Positions 54,988-63,410 are shown, counted from the stretch's first letter. The stretch: DNA of 64,000 nt from Bradyrhizobium embrapense (GCF_001189235.2 NZ_LFIP02000002.1:868411-932410); one strand, 5' to 3'. Translations and numbers: made by a program. Notes: generated by a model from the sequence alone, not told the origin.

Positions 54988-55879
54988 CCACGAAGTCGCG
55001 GAACACCTGCACCCGGGCTACCGTCTTCAGCTCTTCCGGATAGACGAAGTAGGTGTCGAGCGCGATCGAGTCGGACTCGCCGAACAGCTGCACGAGGTTG
55101 TTCTGTTCGACCAGATAGTCCGGCAGCGCGGCGATGCCGAGGCCCTGCTGGCAGGCGCGCACCAACCCTAGGATGTTGTTGACCTTGAAGTAGGGTTCGC
55201 GCGGACCGGAGCCGTTGCGGCCGGCATCGATCAGCCAGCTGCGGTTCTGCAGATGCGGCGGCACCTGCGAGTCGCCGAGCATGATGATGCGGTGCGAATC
55301 GAGATCGTCCAGCGTCCGCGGCGTGCCGAAGCGCTTGATGTATTCCGGCGAGCAATAGGCATGGAAGCCGATCGAGAACAGCTTGCGCTGGATCAGGTCA
55401 GGCTGGGTCGGCTTGCGGGTGCGGATCGCGACGTCGGCCTCGCGCATCGACAAATCGAGGTCCTCGTCGGTGACGATCAGCGAGATCCGGATATCCGGAT
55501 AGAGCGCGGTGAATTCGTCGAGCCGCGGGATCAGCCAGTTGATGCCGAGCGCCGGCGGCGTCGTGATCTTGAGGTCGCCACTCGGCCGCTCGCGGCTGTC
55601 GGTGAGCTTCGCGCGCGCCGCCTGCAACTGCATGAACACGTCATGCGCGGTGCGGAACAGCAGGTCGCCCTGTTCGGTGAGGATCAGGCCGCGGGCATGG
55701 CGGTGAAACAGCGACACCGAGAGCTCCTGCTCCAGAGCGCTGACCTGGCGGGAAACCGCCGATTGCGACAGGCCAAGCTGCTCGCCGGCATGCGTGAAGC
55801 TGCCAGCCTCCGCCGCTGCGTGAAAGACCTTCAGCTTGTCCCAGTCCATGTCCGTAAATCCGTCGCGAGATCGTGCCAT
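54959..55879 (-). CDS. LysR-family transcriptional regulator
   Basis: 306 residues. Winged helix-turn-helix at the N-terminus (WDKLKVFHAAAEAGSFTHAGEQLGLSQSAVSRQVSALEQEL) and a substrate-binding domain (about 100-300) like the GcvA/CrgA branch. The ATG comes two bases after the trxB stop, so the two are probably translated from one mRNA, an arrangement I recall in Rhizobiales. Target genes and ligand unknown; link to thiol redox control is suggested only by position. Confidence 0.9.
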   Translation of the reverse strand: MARSRDGFTDMDWDKLKVFHAAAEAGSFTHAGEQLGLSQSAVSRQVSALEQELSVSLFHRHARGLILTEQGDLLFRTAHDVFMQLQAARAKLTDSRERPSGDLKITTPPALGINWLIPRLDEFTALYPDIRISLIVTDEDLDLSMREADVAIRTRKPTQPDLIQRKLFSIGFHAYCSPEYIKRFGTPRTLDDLDSHRIIMLGDSQVPPHLQNRSWLIDAGRNGSGPREPYFKVNNILGLVRACQQGLGIAALPDYLVEQNNLVQLFGESDSIALDTYFVYPEELKTVARVQVFRDFVVSKAQRWPS

Positions 55880-55881
55880 GA

Positions 55882-56847
55882 TTATTCCGCCGCTGCGCGA
55901 TCGCTCGCGCGAAGAGCTATGAAGCGTTCGGCCTCGAGCGCCGCCATGCAGCCGAGACCAGCGGCGGTGACCGCCTGCCGAAAGGTTTCATCCGCCACGT
56001 CGCCCGCGGCGAACAGGCCGGGCACCGAGGTCGCCGTGGAGTTCGGCGCCACCTCGACATAGCCCGACGGTTTCAGCTTGATCTGGCCTTTGACGAGTTC
56101 TGTCGCCGGCGCATGGCCGATCGCAATGAAGACGCCGTCGGTCTTGAGGTCGGTCAGCGCGCCGGTCTTGACGTTCTTCAGCCGCACATGGGTGACCTTG
56201 TTTGGGTTCTCCGTGCCGCAGATCTCGTCGATCGCGGAGTCCCACACCACCTTGATCTTGGGATGCTTGAACAGCCGCTCCTGCAGGATGCGCTCCGCGC
56301 GGAAGTGATCGCGGCGATGCACGATGGTGACCTGCGAGGCATGATTGGTCAGATACAGCGCTTCCTCGACCGCGGTATTGCCGCCGCCGACCACCACGAC
56401 GTCCTTGCCGCGGTAGAAGAAGCCGTCGCAGGTCGCGCAGGCCGACACGCCGCCGCCCTGGAATTTTTCTTCCGAGGGAAGTCCGAGCCAACGCGCCTGG
56501 GCGCCGGTGGCCAGAATCACCGTCTCGGCGAGATAGACGTCGCCGGAATCGCAGGTCAGACGAAACGGGCGCTGGCTGAGTTCCAGCTTGTTGACGAGAT
56601 CGGTGACGATCTTGGTGCCGACATGGGCGGCCTGCTTCTCCATCTGCTCCATCAGCCAGGGGCCCTGGATCACGTCCGCGAATCCCGGATAGTTCTCGAC
56701 GTCGGTGGTGATGGTGAGCTGCCCGCCCGGCTGAATGCCCTGGATCAGGATCGGTTCGAGCATCGCGCGCGCCGCGTAGATCGCTGCGGTGTAACCGGCG
56801 GGGCCGGACCCGATGATGACGACCTTGGCATGGGTAGGCGCGGGCAT
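55882..56847 (-). CDS. trxB: Thioredoxin reductase
   Basis: 321 residues. FAD-binding GSGPAGYTAAIYAARA near the N-terminus, the redox-active disulfide CATC (Cys137-Cys140), NADPH site VVVVGGGNTAVEEA and C-terminal GLFAAGDVADETFRQ. Reduces thioredoxin with NADPH. Followed by a LysR gene with a two-base gap. Divergent from the Lrp/AsnC gene with a 284-base intergenic region. Confidence 0.97.
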   Translation of the reverse strand: MPAPTHAKVVIIGSGPAGYTAAIYAARAMLEPILIQGIQPGGQLTITTDVENYPGFADVIQGPWLMEQMEKQAAHVGTKIVTDLVNKLELSQRPFRLTCDSGDVYLAETVILATGAQARWLGLPSEEKFQGGGVSACATCDGFFYRGKDVVVVGGGNTAVEEALYLTNHASQVTIVHRRDHFRAERILQERLFKHPKIKVVWDSAIDEICGTENPNKVTHVRLKNVKTGALTDLKTDGVFIAIGHAPATELVKGQIKLKPSGYVEVAPNSTATSVPGLFAAGDVADETFRQAVTAAGLGCMAALEAERFIALRASDRAAAE

Positions 56848-57037
56848 TTTGAGATCCCTCTGTTTTGGGGATTTTGATCAAGGACTTGTGCGGGAAGCGC
56901 CCCGGAAACGCGTCACGGCGGCGCCAAAAGTGTCAAATCCAAGTCTAGGATATCTGGGTAGCTATGCAAGATTTGCAATCCATGGCAGCGATTTTTCCCC
57001 GGAACTGAAGTCACGTTCGCGAAATCGTGCGCTGCAC

Positions 57038-57054
57038 GCGCAATAAAATTGCGC
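57038..57054. promoter_or_regulatory. Candidate Lrp/AsnC-type operator
   Basis: GCGCAAT-AAA-ATTGCGC is a perfect 7-bp inverted repeat with a three-base spacer, 78 bases before the GTG of the Lrp/AsnC gene. Its size and AT core fit Lrp-family boxes. Autoregulation is the usual arrangement. Confidence 0.6.
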
Positions 57055-57131
57055 AATGCCGGCTGGCTGCGCTATGAGAGTTGCCGGCAGACCTGCCAAG
57101 TCTTTCCAAACCCTTAGGGAACCCAAGTCGC

Positions 57132-57611
57132 GTGTCGAAGAACCTTGACGAGATCGACCTCAAAATCCTCGCCGAGATCCAGGCCGATGGCCGAATCACC
57201 AATGTGGAACTCGCCAAACGCGTCGGGATCTCCCCACCGCCCTGCCTGCGCAGGGTCCGGGCGCTGGAGGAGGAGGGCTACATCCAAGGCTACCGCGGCC
57301 TGCTCGATCCGCGCCGCCTCGGCTACGACGTCACGGTGTTCGCCTCGGTGCATCTGTCGAGCCAGGCCGACGCCGATCTCCGCGCATTCGAGAACTTCGT
57401 GCGCGCCGAGCCGCTGGTGCGGGAATGCTGGATGCTGTCGGGCGAGGTCGATTTCATCCTCAAATGCGTCGCCCCCGACATGGCGACGTTCCAGGATTTC
57501 GTCACCCACCTGACGGCCGCGCCGCATGTGCGCAACGTCAGGACGTCGCTGGTGCTGCACAATTCGAAATACGAAGCCGCGGTGCCGTTGGGCGTGAAGG
57601 CGGCGTCGTAG
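57132..57611 (+). CDS. Lrp/AsnC-family transcriptional regulator
   Basis: 159 residues from the GTG at 57132 (VSKNLDEIDLKILAEIQ); earlier in-frame codons extend to 57081 without the family look. N-terminal helix-turn-helix (NVELAKRVGISPPPCLRRVRALEEEGYI) and C-terminal RAM domain (VTVFASVHLSSQADADLRAFENFV...CWMLSGEVDFILKCVAPD). Such regulators sense amino acids as octamers or hexadecamers. Targets unknown. A perfect palindrome in its promoter region suggests autoregulation. Confidence 0.92.
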   Translation: MSKNLDEIDLKILAEIQADGRITNVELAKRVGISPPPCLRRVRALEEEGYIQGYRGLLDPRRLGYDVTVFASVHLSSQADADLRAFENFVRAEPLVRECWMLSGEVDFILKCVAPDMATFQDFVTHLTAAPHVRNVRTSLVLHNSKYEAAVPLGVKAAS

Positions 57612-57649
57612 CGCATCCGATGTTTGAGCTGGAGTGAAGAGGCTCCTCG

Positions 57650-58849
57650 TCAACTTCGGGCAGTCACCACCGAACCGTTTGCGTCGAATAGTCCAACTGC
57701 CCCGGATGGTGAAGTCGCGACATCGAACTCGAGCGGTCCGCAAGTAATCATGCAATAGTCGTAAGCCGAAAGCTGATCGTTTCCCATCAAGAACTGATAG
57801 TGGATCTGCATGAAGTCGAACCGATGCCGTCTGAAGCGGATCGGACTTATCATTGAATGTATTTGGACGCGCCGAATCTTGGGGTGCTCTCCTGAATAGT
57901 CCCGGCTGGTACGTTTCAGCGTGACGGGGTCGAAGCGATAGAAGCTGATCGCGTCATCTCGTGCCTGGTATTCGACCCAGTCGATGGCAGACGTTCCCGC
58001 CACAAGTTGTGCCGCTTCCCGAATTTGGCCGCCCATCGGATGCAATGCGAATTTGGGAATAGTGGCGCCCACCGTGAGAATGCACAGCTTCGGTCCGCGC
58101 GTTTCAAGCAGGGGATCCAATTTTAGCGCGCGCGCGACTGCAGCTATTGTGAGTGCGGCGCCAAGGGAATGGCCAACAATGAGAATTTCATCAACTTTTG
58201 CAGCCTGAGCTCTCTTTGCGATCAGCTCCGCAAAATCGTCGAGGCGCGCATCAAGTTCGCTTCTGCGCCCGTAAAGGAACTTGTGGGAGAAAATGGCATC
58301 ATCGAGAATATGGTTTATCCGACGCTTCGGTCCAATCCAGAGCACCGCGCCGACGAAAATGGCAAGCGACAGAAGAATGCCAAGCGGCAGCCCTACCCAA
58401 AATGTGGCGTGCAGGGGCCTGATCACCAGATACGATAGCCCAGCGCTGCACAATGCGATCAGCAGCAAGCTGCAATAGGGAAAGACGAAGAAGAGGGCGT
58501 ACTTCCAGCTCGCGATCGCATATCTAAACAGTGTTCCCGTGATGATGAAGTCGAACAGCGCTCTCGCGGACTGCACGAGACGAGGCACGAGCCCCACTTT
58601 CGAATCGCAGCGAATGAGATCATCCCAGCGCAGCATCTCGAAGGTGATGCTGGTTTTCCAGTTTGGACCCCACGCCTCCACGTTGCACGAAGCATCGATT
58701 GCAGATGTGCTCGAGATTTCCGACAGCCGTGAAGAAGCGCCCCAGATCTTGTCGAAGCTGGCGAGCGAGCGGCGCAGGCGCTCAACCTGCTGTTCCGGAG
58801 TGATGGGATCGTAACCGCCAACGTGGAAGACGTGCCGTCGTCGAATCAT
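57650..58849 (-). CDS. Membrane-anchored serine hydrolase (alpha/beta fold), unknown substrate
   Basis: 399 residues. The nucleophile elbow GHSLG has Ser228; the first core strand is at the N-terminus (RRRHVFHVGGYDP). Between strands 1 and 3 is a large insertion with two membrane segments (about 117-145 and 150-172), so the catalytic part is tethered. Candidates for the acid and base are in the last 120 residues (e.g. IHYQF His). This topology recalls lipase-like proteins conserved in Bradyrhizobium with no known role. Base composition is visibly less GC-rich than the flanking genes. Confidence 0.75.
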   Translation of the reverse strand: MIRRRHVFHVGGYDPITPEQQVERLRRSLASFDKIWGASSRLSEISSTSAIDASCNVEAWGPNWKTSITFEMLRWDDLIRCDSKVGLVPRLVQSARALFDFIITGTLFRYAIASWKYALFFVFPYCSLLLIALCSAGLSYLVIRPLHATFWVGLPLGILLSLAIFVGAVLWIGPKRRINHILDDAIFSHKFLYGRRSELDARLDDFAELIAKRAQAAKVDEILIVGHSLGAALTIAAVARALKLDPLLETRGPKLCILTVGATIPKFALHPMGGQIREAAQLVAGTSAIDWVEYQARDDAISFYRFDPVTLKRTSRDYSGEHPKIRRVQIHSMISPIRFRRHRFDFMQIHYQFLMGNDQLSAYDYCMITCGPLEFDVATSPSGAVGLFDANGSVVTARS

Positions 58850-59250
58850 CTAACAACTCGAAATCTGCTTGGACATTGGTTGCCACTCATCCAGCAAAAT
58901 GAACGCATCGGCAGCTTACTCCGGAACCCATACGGCGTTGATCCGCAATCCCTGCTGAACCTGACATGGATGATGGGACCCGACCCTATCAAATTACCAC
59001 TCCACCCGCGAGGGCGGCACTGGTTGAGATCGGCCTTGATCGAAAAAGTGCAGGGGACCAGCCGTGATCGGAGCCAATTGACCCGGACGGTCGTGAAGCG
59101 GCGCGGCCTGATGGCTCTTTTCGGTGTGGCAAATCCGCGACAGCAAACCAATTGCGTGCCTCAACACGTGTTTCAAAATCGTTCTTGATTGTCACGATTC
59201 CCAAGTTTGCTTTAATGCGGCCAGATTTGAAGTCGGCGAGGGATCCTGAA
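58850..59250. other. 401-base gap between two hydrolase genes
   Basis: Open frames of 100-120 codons exist on both strands (for example from 58823 on the plus strand) but none has a convincing ribosome-binding site or a recognisable domain, and the plus one overlaps the start of the hydrolase gene. It probably holds the two divergent promoters. Confidence 0.5.
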
Positions 59251-59964
59251 ATGGAAAGACTACGTTACAGCGCGGCGCTGGTATGCGCCGTCCTGACGGT
59301 CCTTTTTGCAAGCAGCTTGTATTCGAACACCGGGGCTCAGGCGCGTCCCGGAATTGCGATTGCACTCAGATCGACAGGTCCGCAGGCTCGATTGCATTCC
59401 TCGGCAACGCACGTCTATCTGTTCCGCGGATTGCTGAACGTCTTTTCCTTGGGCATGGACGACCTCGCCGCCCAGCTGCGCGCGACCGGCATCGCCGCGG
59501 ACGTCGCCAATCACGCCCAGTGGAGAGGCGTTGCCGACGAAATTATCGCGAATTACAGGACTGGCCAGCGCGGGCCCATTGTACTCGTGGGCCACTCTCT
59601 TGGTGCGGATGCCGTGATGTCGATGGCAGAGTACCTCGGCCAAATGGGCGTGCCGGTCGCTTTGGTTGTCCCGTTCGACGGCACATCGCCTCATGCGGCG
59701 ACGGCGAATGTCGCAAGGGTTTTGAATCTGTACAAGCATGCAAGCGATCGAATAAGTCCCGGCCCCGGCTTCCGCGGCGAGCTTACAAACTTCCAGGTTC
59801 GCGATGTCAACGTCGACCACTTCAACATCGATAAGAGCGCGGCGTTGCATAGCCTGGTGATACGGAAGATCAGGGCAATCGGCCCCGCTGTCGCGCGCCC
59901 ACGACAACGCCAGAATCCTTCGAACTCGGATTTGCCTGCGGCCGGAGCCTCAACCAATTCCTAG
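59251..59964 (+). CDS. Exported serine hydrolase (alpha/beta fold)
   Basis: 237 residues from the ATG at 59251 (GAGGGA eight bases upstream). An N-terminal signal or anchor (SAALVCAVLTVLFASSLYS) precedes HVYLFRGLLNVFSLGMDDLAAQLRATG, the first core strand, and VLVGHSLGADAV with Ser116. Likely acid in VVPFDGTSP and base in NVDHFNID. Short, without a lid domain. Substrate unknown, perhaps a lipid or ester in the periplasm. Divergent from the larger hydrolase, 400 bases away. Confidence 0.8.
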   Translation: MERLRYSAALVCAVLTVLFASSLYSNTGAQARPGIAIALRSTGPQARLHSSATHVYLFRGLLNVFSLGMDDLAAQLRATGIAADVANHAQWRGVADEIIANYRTGQRGPIVLVGHSLGADAVMSMAEYLGQMGVPVALVVPFDGTSPHAATANVARVLNLYKHASDRISPGPGFRGELTNFQVRDVNVDHFNIDKSAALHSLVIRKIRAIGPAVARPRQRQNPSNSDLPAAGASTNS

Positions 59965-60080
59965 CATGACGCTCAAAAGAGAGCTGAAGTGTGGGGTTTG
60001 ATACTGCACGTAAGGCTTTAGGTCTGTAGCGGACCGGTGTTCGTATTGTTCTCTCTAGCACTTCAGGCCGGAGGCAGTCG

Positions 60081-60623
60081 GTGACGCCGTTCAGAAAATT
60101 CTCGGTCGCTATGGCCCTGTGTATCGTGGCGACCGTGTGCGCGGGCTTCACAAGGCCGATTCATATGGTGGCGGTTGGCGCAAGCAACACGCAAGGCTGG
60201 TACGTTGGGAAGCAGGGCGCCTACCCTGCCAAGCTGGAAGCCCTGCTGAGGGAGAAGGGCATTAGCGCGAGCGTCGTCAATGCCGGCATTCCCTTCGATA
60301 CCACGGCCGGCATGCTCAAACGCCTTGATAGCGATGTGCCAAAGGGAACCGACATCGTCATTTTGCAGCCTGGAGGCAATGACAGGCGTTTCCTCGTCAC
60401 GAAGGAGCAGCGGGCGGCCAACATCGCGGCAATGGAGCGGCGGCTACGCGAGCGCGGCATCAAGACCATCTTGTACGACGAAGAGATTCCCCGCCAGTAT
60501 TACGCTTTTGACTTAATCCATCTGACGGCTGACGGTCATGCCTTCATAGCGTCGCAGTTGCTCCCGCGCGTGTTGGCGATGATAGGCCGGAAAGCCATCG
60601 CGACGCCGCCGCGGGCGAGATAG
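60081..60623 (+). CDS. Exported SGNH/GDSL hydrolase
   Basis: 180 residues from a GTG with GGAGG seven bases upstream. A signal peptide (AMALCIVATVCAGF) is followed by the four SGNH blocks: VAVGASNTQGW (Ser35), a Gly in block II (NAGIPF), QPGGND (Asn100) and DLIHLTADGH (Asp144, His147). The serine block reads GASN instead of GDSN/GDSL. Similar to TesA-like esterases. Possible substrates are acyl groups on glycans or lipids; nothing in the sequence decides. Confidence 0.85.
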   Translation: MTPFRKFSVAMALCIVATVCAGFTRPIHMVAVGASNTQGWYVGKQGAYPAKLEALLREKGISASVVNAGIPFDTTAGMLKRLDSDVPKGTDIVILQPGGNDRRFLVTKEQRAANIAAMERRLRERGIKTILYDEEIPRQYYAFDLIHLTADGHAFIASQLLPRVLAMIGRKAIATPPRAR

Positions 60624-60803
60624 AAAAGGCTTTGCCGTCGCAAGCTGCCAACTTGTCGGTGCAATCGACCCGCAAGCCTTGTATGATTGCTAGATGTTGG
60701 TCCGCAGACCTGTTTCGGTCAAATCTCAGCCGCTCGCTCAAGACGGCGCCCGTTCAATGGTCGGCAAAGATGACGCGCCAGCGAAACTAGCGTTTGGCCC
60801 ACG

Positions 60804-61388
60804 ATGACACCTGACATTGCCAAGTTCGTGTTTGTCATGATGGCGGTCGGTTGGTACCTCATCCGCTACCGATACGCACGTCGTGCTCGCCGTGAAAAGG
60901 TCTTGAGGAGCGCGCGAGGTCTTCGCGAAAACACCCTGCTGCTAATATCGCTCACGGGTCTCGGTGTTGTGCCATTCATCTACATTGTAACGACCCTGCC
61001 TCATTTCGCATCTTACGTGTTCCGGCCGGCTCAAGCCTGGCTGGGCGTTTTCGTGGCGGTCGCGGCGCTGGTCATGTTCCGGCTAACCCATCGGGCCCTT
61101 GGTCGGAATTGGTCGTTAAGTCTCGATGTGCGGGAAAATCACCGCCTGATCACGGATGGAATCTATCGAAAAATTCGGCACCCCATGTATTCCGCGTTCT
61201 GGCTTTGGGCTGTCGCTCAAGCATTGCTTTTGCCGAATTTGGTAGCCGGTTTGGCTGGACTGATCGGATTTGGGACGTTGTTTTTCGGCCGGGTTGCCAG
61301 AGAAGAACAGATGATGCTGGAAACGTTCGGCGACGAGTATCGCGAATATATGGCGCGGACCGGACGCATTATTCCGGGGCTGTTCTGA
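60804..61388 (+). CDS. Membrane methyltransferase, isoprenylcysteine carboxyl methyltransferase-like
   Basis: 194 residues with four or five membrane segments. The ICMT/PEMT signature is clear: VRENHRLITDGIYRKIRHPMYSAF (His/Pro binding SAM) and EEQMMLETFGDEYREYMARTGR (Glu and Arg of the active site). Bacterial members methylate unknown small or lipid acceptors; prenylcysteine is not expected in bacteria. Lies 180 bases after the SGNH gene and 187 bases before the repeat peptide gene, all on the same strand. Confidence 0.88.
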   Translation: MTPDIAKFVFVMMAVGWYLIRYRYARRARREKVLRSARGLRENTLLLISLTGLGVVPFIYIVTTLPHFASYVFRPAQAWLGVFVAVAALVMFRLTHRALGRNWSLSLDVRENHRLITDGIYRKIRHPMYSAFWLWAVAQALLLPNLVAGLAGLIGFGTLFFGRVAREEQMMLETFGDEYREYMARTGRIIPGLF

Positions 61389-61575
61389 GCCGGCTGTACG
61401 AGATCGGTCTCGCCCATCCATAATCCAACACCAACAAGGCAATCATTCCGTGTCGTTTTTGTCACATCCGGCAAAGAAACGACCGCAGGAGCACCAGGTT
61501 CGATACAGCGTTAATTGCGTTGCAGCCGTTAGAGGGTAAGTTGTTCGTGCTCAGCTACCCATATCGGAGATCACT

Positions 61576-61776
61576 ATGTTGAAGTTTCTGGTTGTTGGAG
61601 TTGCGACTTTCGGGTTCATGGCTGCTGCCACCGCCGCCGACCTTCCTCATCCGCAGCCGGTCGCTGAAACTGCTCCGATTGGCAAGATGCCAATCGGCAA
61701 GTACCCGGTCGGCAAGTACCCGGTCGGCAAGTATCCGGTTGGAAAAGCGCCTGCTCCGATCGTAACGAAGGGTTAG
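61576..61776 (+). CDS. Small secreted peptide with GKYPV tandem repeats
   Basis: 66 residues. A Sec signal (LKFLVVGVATFGFMAAATAA, cleavage near residue 20-21) is followed by ADLPHPQPVAETAP, then five-residue repeats of the form (V/I)GKYP from residue 34 to 59 and the tail APIVTKG. At DNA level the unit is 15 bases; units at 61696 and 61711 are identical and those at 61681 and 61726 are diverged. GGAG before the ATG supports the start. The mature peptide (about 45 residues) is basic, proline-rich and without cysteine. I do not recognise a characterised family. Confidence 0.75.
   Translation: MLKFLVVGVATFGFMAAATAADLPHPQPVAETAPIGKMPIGKYPVGKYPVGKYPVGKAPAPIVTKG
61681..61755 (+). repeat. 15-bp tandem coding repeat
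   Basis: Units of 15 bases start at 61681, 61696, 61711, 61726 and (degenerate) 61741. Copies two and three are identical, pointing to recent expansion by slippage; copy number may vary between strains. Confidence 0.85.
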
Positions 61777-61862
61777 CTCGAGGATTGCCTGGAGCGCGCC
61801 CCTTTAGCATCCGCTGAAGGCGCTGCTTGGGGCTGTCGTCGTGCCCTAGTGAGGGTTTGAAG

Positions 61863-62567
61863 GTGCTAGAAGTGAAGCGGAAACGGAGCGGCCTGGGGCT
61901 GCTTGCCGGAGTCGGTGTCATGGTGGCTTCCTTTGCTCTGGAAGCCGGCACCAGTCATGCGCAGCAATTGGCTGCGCAAACGGATCAAGCCCCGTTGCAG
62001 CAGGATAAGTCGCGTAAACCGTCGTCAAGGTCGGTTGTGGCGGCGGCCGTTGCTGCACCGAGTGCTTCCGTCTCTGGAGCAGACGTAAAACCGGTTCGAA
62101 GGTCCACGGCCAAAGGGCCGTATTACGTGGACTTTCGTGCCCGCACGGCAGCTTCCTATGGGCATGCCTTTATCTGGTACGGCAAGACGAGCGAGAAGCA
62201 GGTTGAAGTTGCGGGGCTGCACCCGGCGGGCGACGTCCTGCCTTACGTGCTCGGACATCTTATGTGGGTGCCCTCCGAGACGGGAGCAAGCTACGGCGAC
62301 CTTGACGTCCAGTATTTGACGGCCAGCTATCGCGTGTACCTGACTGAGGCGGACGCGAAGAAGGTCTTTGCCTACATCAAGGAGCTTCAGGCGAGTTCGC
62401 CTGTTTGGAACGCGGAAACGACCAATTGTACGGCTTTTATCGGTCGCATTGCCAGCTTCATGGGCTTGAAGGCTCCGTTCCATTTGCTGAAGCCTGAGGA
62501 ATACGTGAACCAGTTGAGAGACCTGAACGGCGGGCGCCAAACGGTGCAACTCGCTTCGGATCATTAG
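61863..62567 (+). CDS. Exported protein with permuted NlpC/P60 (LRAT/YaeF-like) signature
   Basis: 234 residues from the GTG at 61863, with GAGGG seven bases upstream. A signal peptide ends near SHAQ (residue 34); residues 35-85 are low-complexity linker. The domain has the order His-then-Cys: SYGHAFIWYG (His101), a possible second His120 (GLHPAGD), and TTNCTAFIG (Cys189). This order is that of circularly permuted papain-fold proteins such as LRAT and YaeF/YiiX. It could be an amidase, peptidase or acyltransferase acting in the periplasm. The assignment is from motif reading only. Confidence 0.65.
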   Translation: MLEVKRKRSGLGLLAGVGVMVASFALEAGTSHAQQLAAQTDQAPLQQDKSRKPSSRSVVAAAVAAPSASVSGADVKPVRRSTAKGPYYVDFRARTAASYGHAFIWYGKTSEKQVEVAGLHPAGDVLPYVLGHLMWVPSETGASYGDLDVQYLTASYRVYLTEADAKKVFAYIKELQASSPVWNAETTNCTAFIGRIASFMGLKAPFHLLKPEEYVNQLRDLNGGRQTVQLASDH

Positions 62568-63008
62568 TTTTCCCGCCCAAGACCCCCTTGCGGCTGCACT
62601 TGGGCAAGCCGTTATCGGGAACGCCTCTGAGCCTACTTCAGACGAAGGGGCAGATGATTGCATTGGCATCCAATGCGAACCGATGCGGGATACAAGCTCG
62701 AGCCCACCAAAACGCCATTTAAACTGGCGCTTATATTCGGCTTTCTCGCAAGGCAGCCAGAAACTGTGAGCAGCAACTGGCCTTTCAGTATGTGGCGGCT
62801 TTAGGCGCCGTTTTTGACCGCTAGGAAGATCGTCCGCCAGACCGCGGCTCTTCCATCTTTGCAACGCTCTTCGGGTTTGTCCATCGCGCTCGGACAGCGC
62901 CCTTAGGCTCTCTGACTATCCTTGCATTGCTCGACAGATATCGTCGCTGTCCGTTGCGGAGCAACCGCGACGGACCCGTCCCGGTTGAACGGGACGGGCT
63001 CAGCGCTG
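62568..63008. other. 441-base gap without a supported gene
   Basis: An open frame on the minus strand enters this region from inside the preceding gene but looks like a shadow. No repeat, hairpin with T-run or RNA gene was recognised. Confidence 0.5.
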
Positions 63009-63410
63009 TTACCTCTTACCGATTGCAGCGTCGACGCTGATCGGGCCTGGGCCCGAGGTCGCGAGATACAGGCAGGCGAAGCAGAACGCGATCGCCAGGC
63101 TGCCGTTGTTGAGCAGCGGATAGAAGCCTTTCGGGAAGTGCCCCATGAAGTAGGCGAAAGCCATTTCACCCGACAGGATGAAGGCCACGATCCGTGAAAA
63201 CAGGCCGATCATCAGCAGTCCGCCCAGGACCAGCTCGAGCGTGCCGGCAGCTCCGATCAACGAGAACAGTTCGACCTTCTCGAACATCGTCCCGGGCGGG
63301 AACTTGAAAAGCTTGGCGACGCCGAACTGAAACAGCAGCAGGCCGGTGATGAACCGGAACAGGCTGAGTGCCACCGGTTGAAACTTGGATAACATCTGGT
63401 CCATTGTCAT
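63009..63410 (-). CDS. DoxX-family membrane protein
   Basis: 133 residues with four membrane helices. DoxX signatures: LFRFITGLLLFQFGVAKLFKF in helix 1, LVLGGLLMIGLFSRIVAFILSGEMAFAYFMGHFPKGFYPLLNNGSLAIAFCFACLYLA. GGGGG lies three bases before the first ATG and nine before a second at 63404, which may be the true start. The family includes subunits of quinone or thiosulfate oxidation and membrane redox partners; no linked oxidoreductase gene is here, so the role is unknown. Confidence 0.88.
   Translation of the reverse strand: MTMDQMLSKFQPVALSLFRFITGLLLFQFGVAKLFKFPPGTMFEKVELFSLIGAAGTLELVLGGLLMIGLFSRIVAFILSGEMAFAYFMGHFPKGFYPLLNNGSLAIAFCFACLYLATSGPGPISVDAAIGKR

Noticed and set aside
58823..59188. 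Plus-strand 121-codon frame between the two alpha/beta hydrolases
   Set aside because: Overlaps the start of the hydrolase gene, lacks a ribosome-binding site and has no recognisable domain; could be a gene remnant but cannot be supported.
62025..62864. Minus-strand 279-codon frame opposite the papain-fold-like gene
   Set aside because: Most of it is the complement of the exported protein gene, which has a start signal, a signal peptide and coherent motifs.
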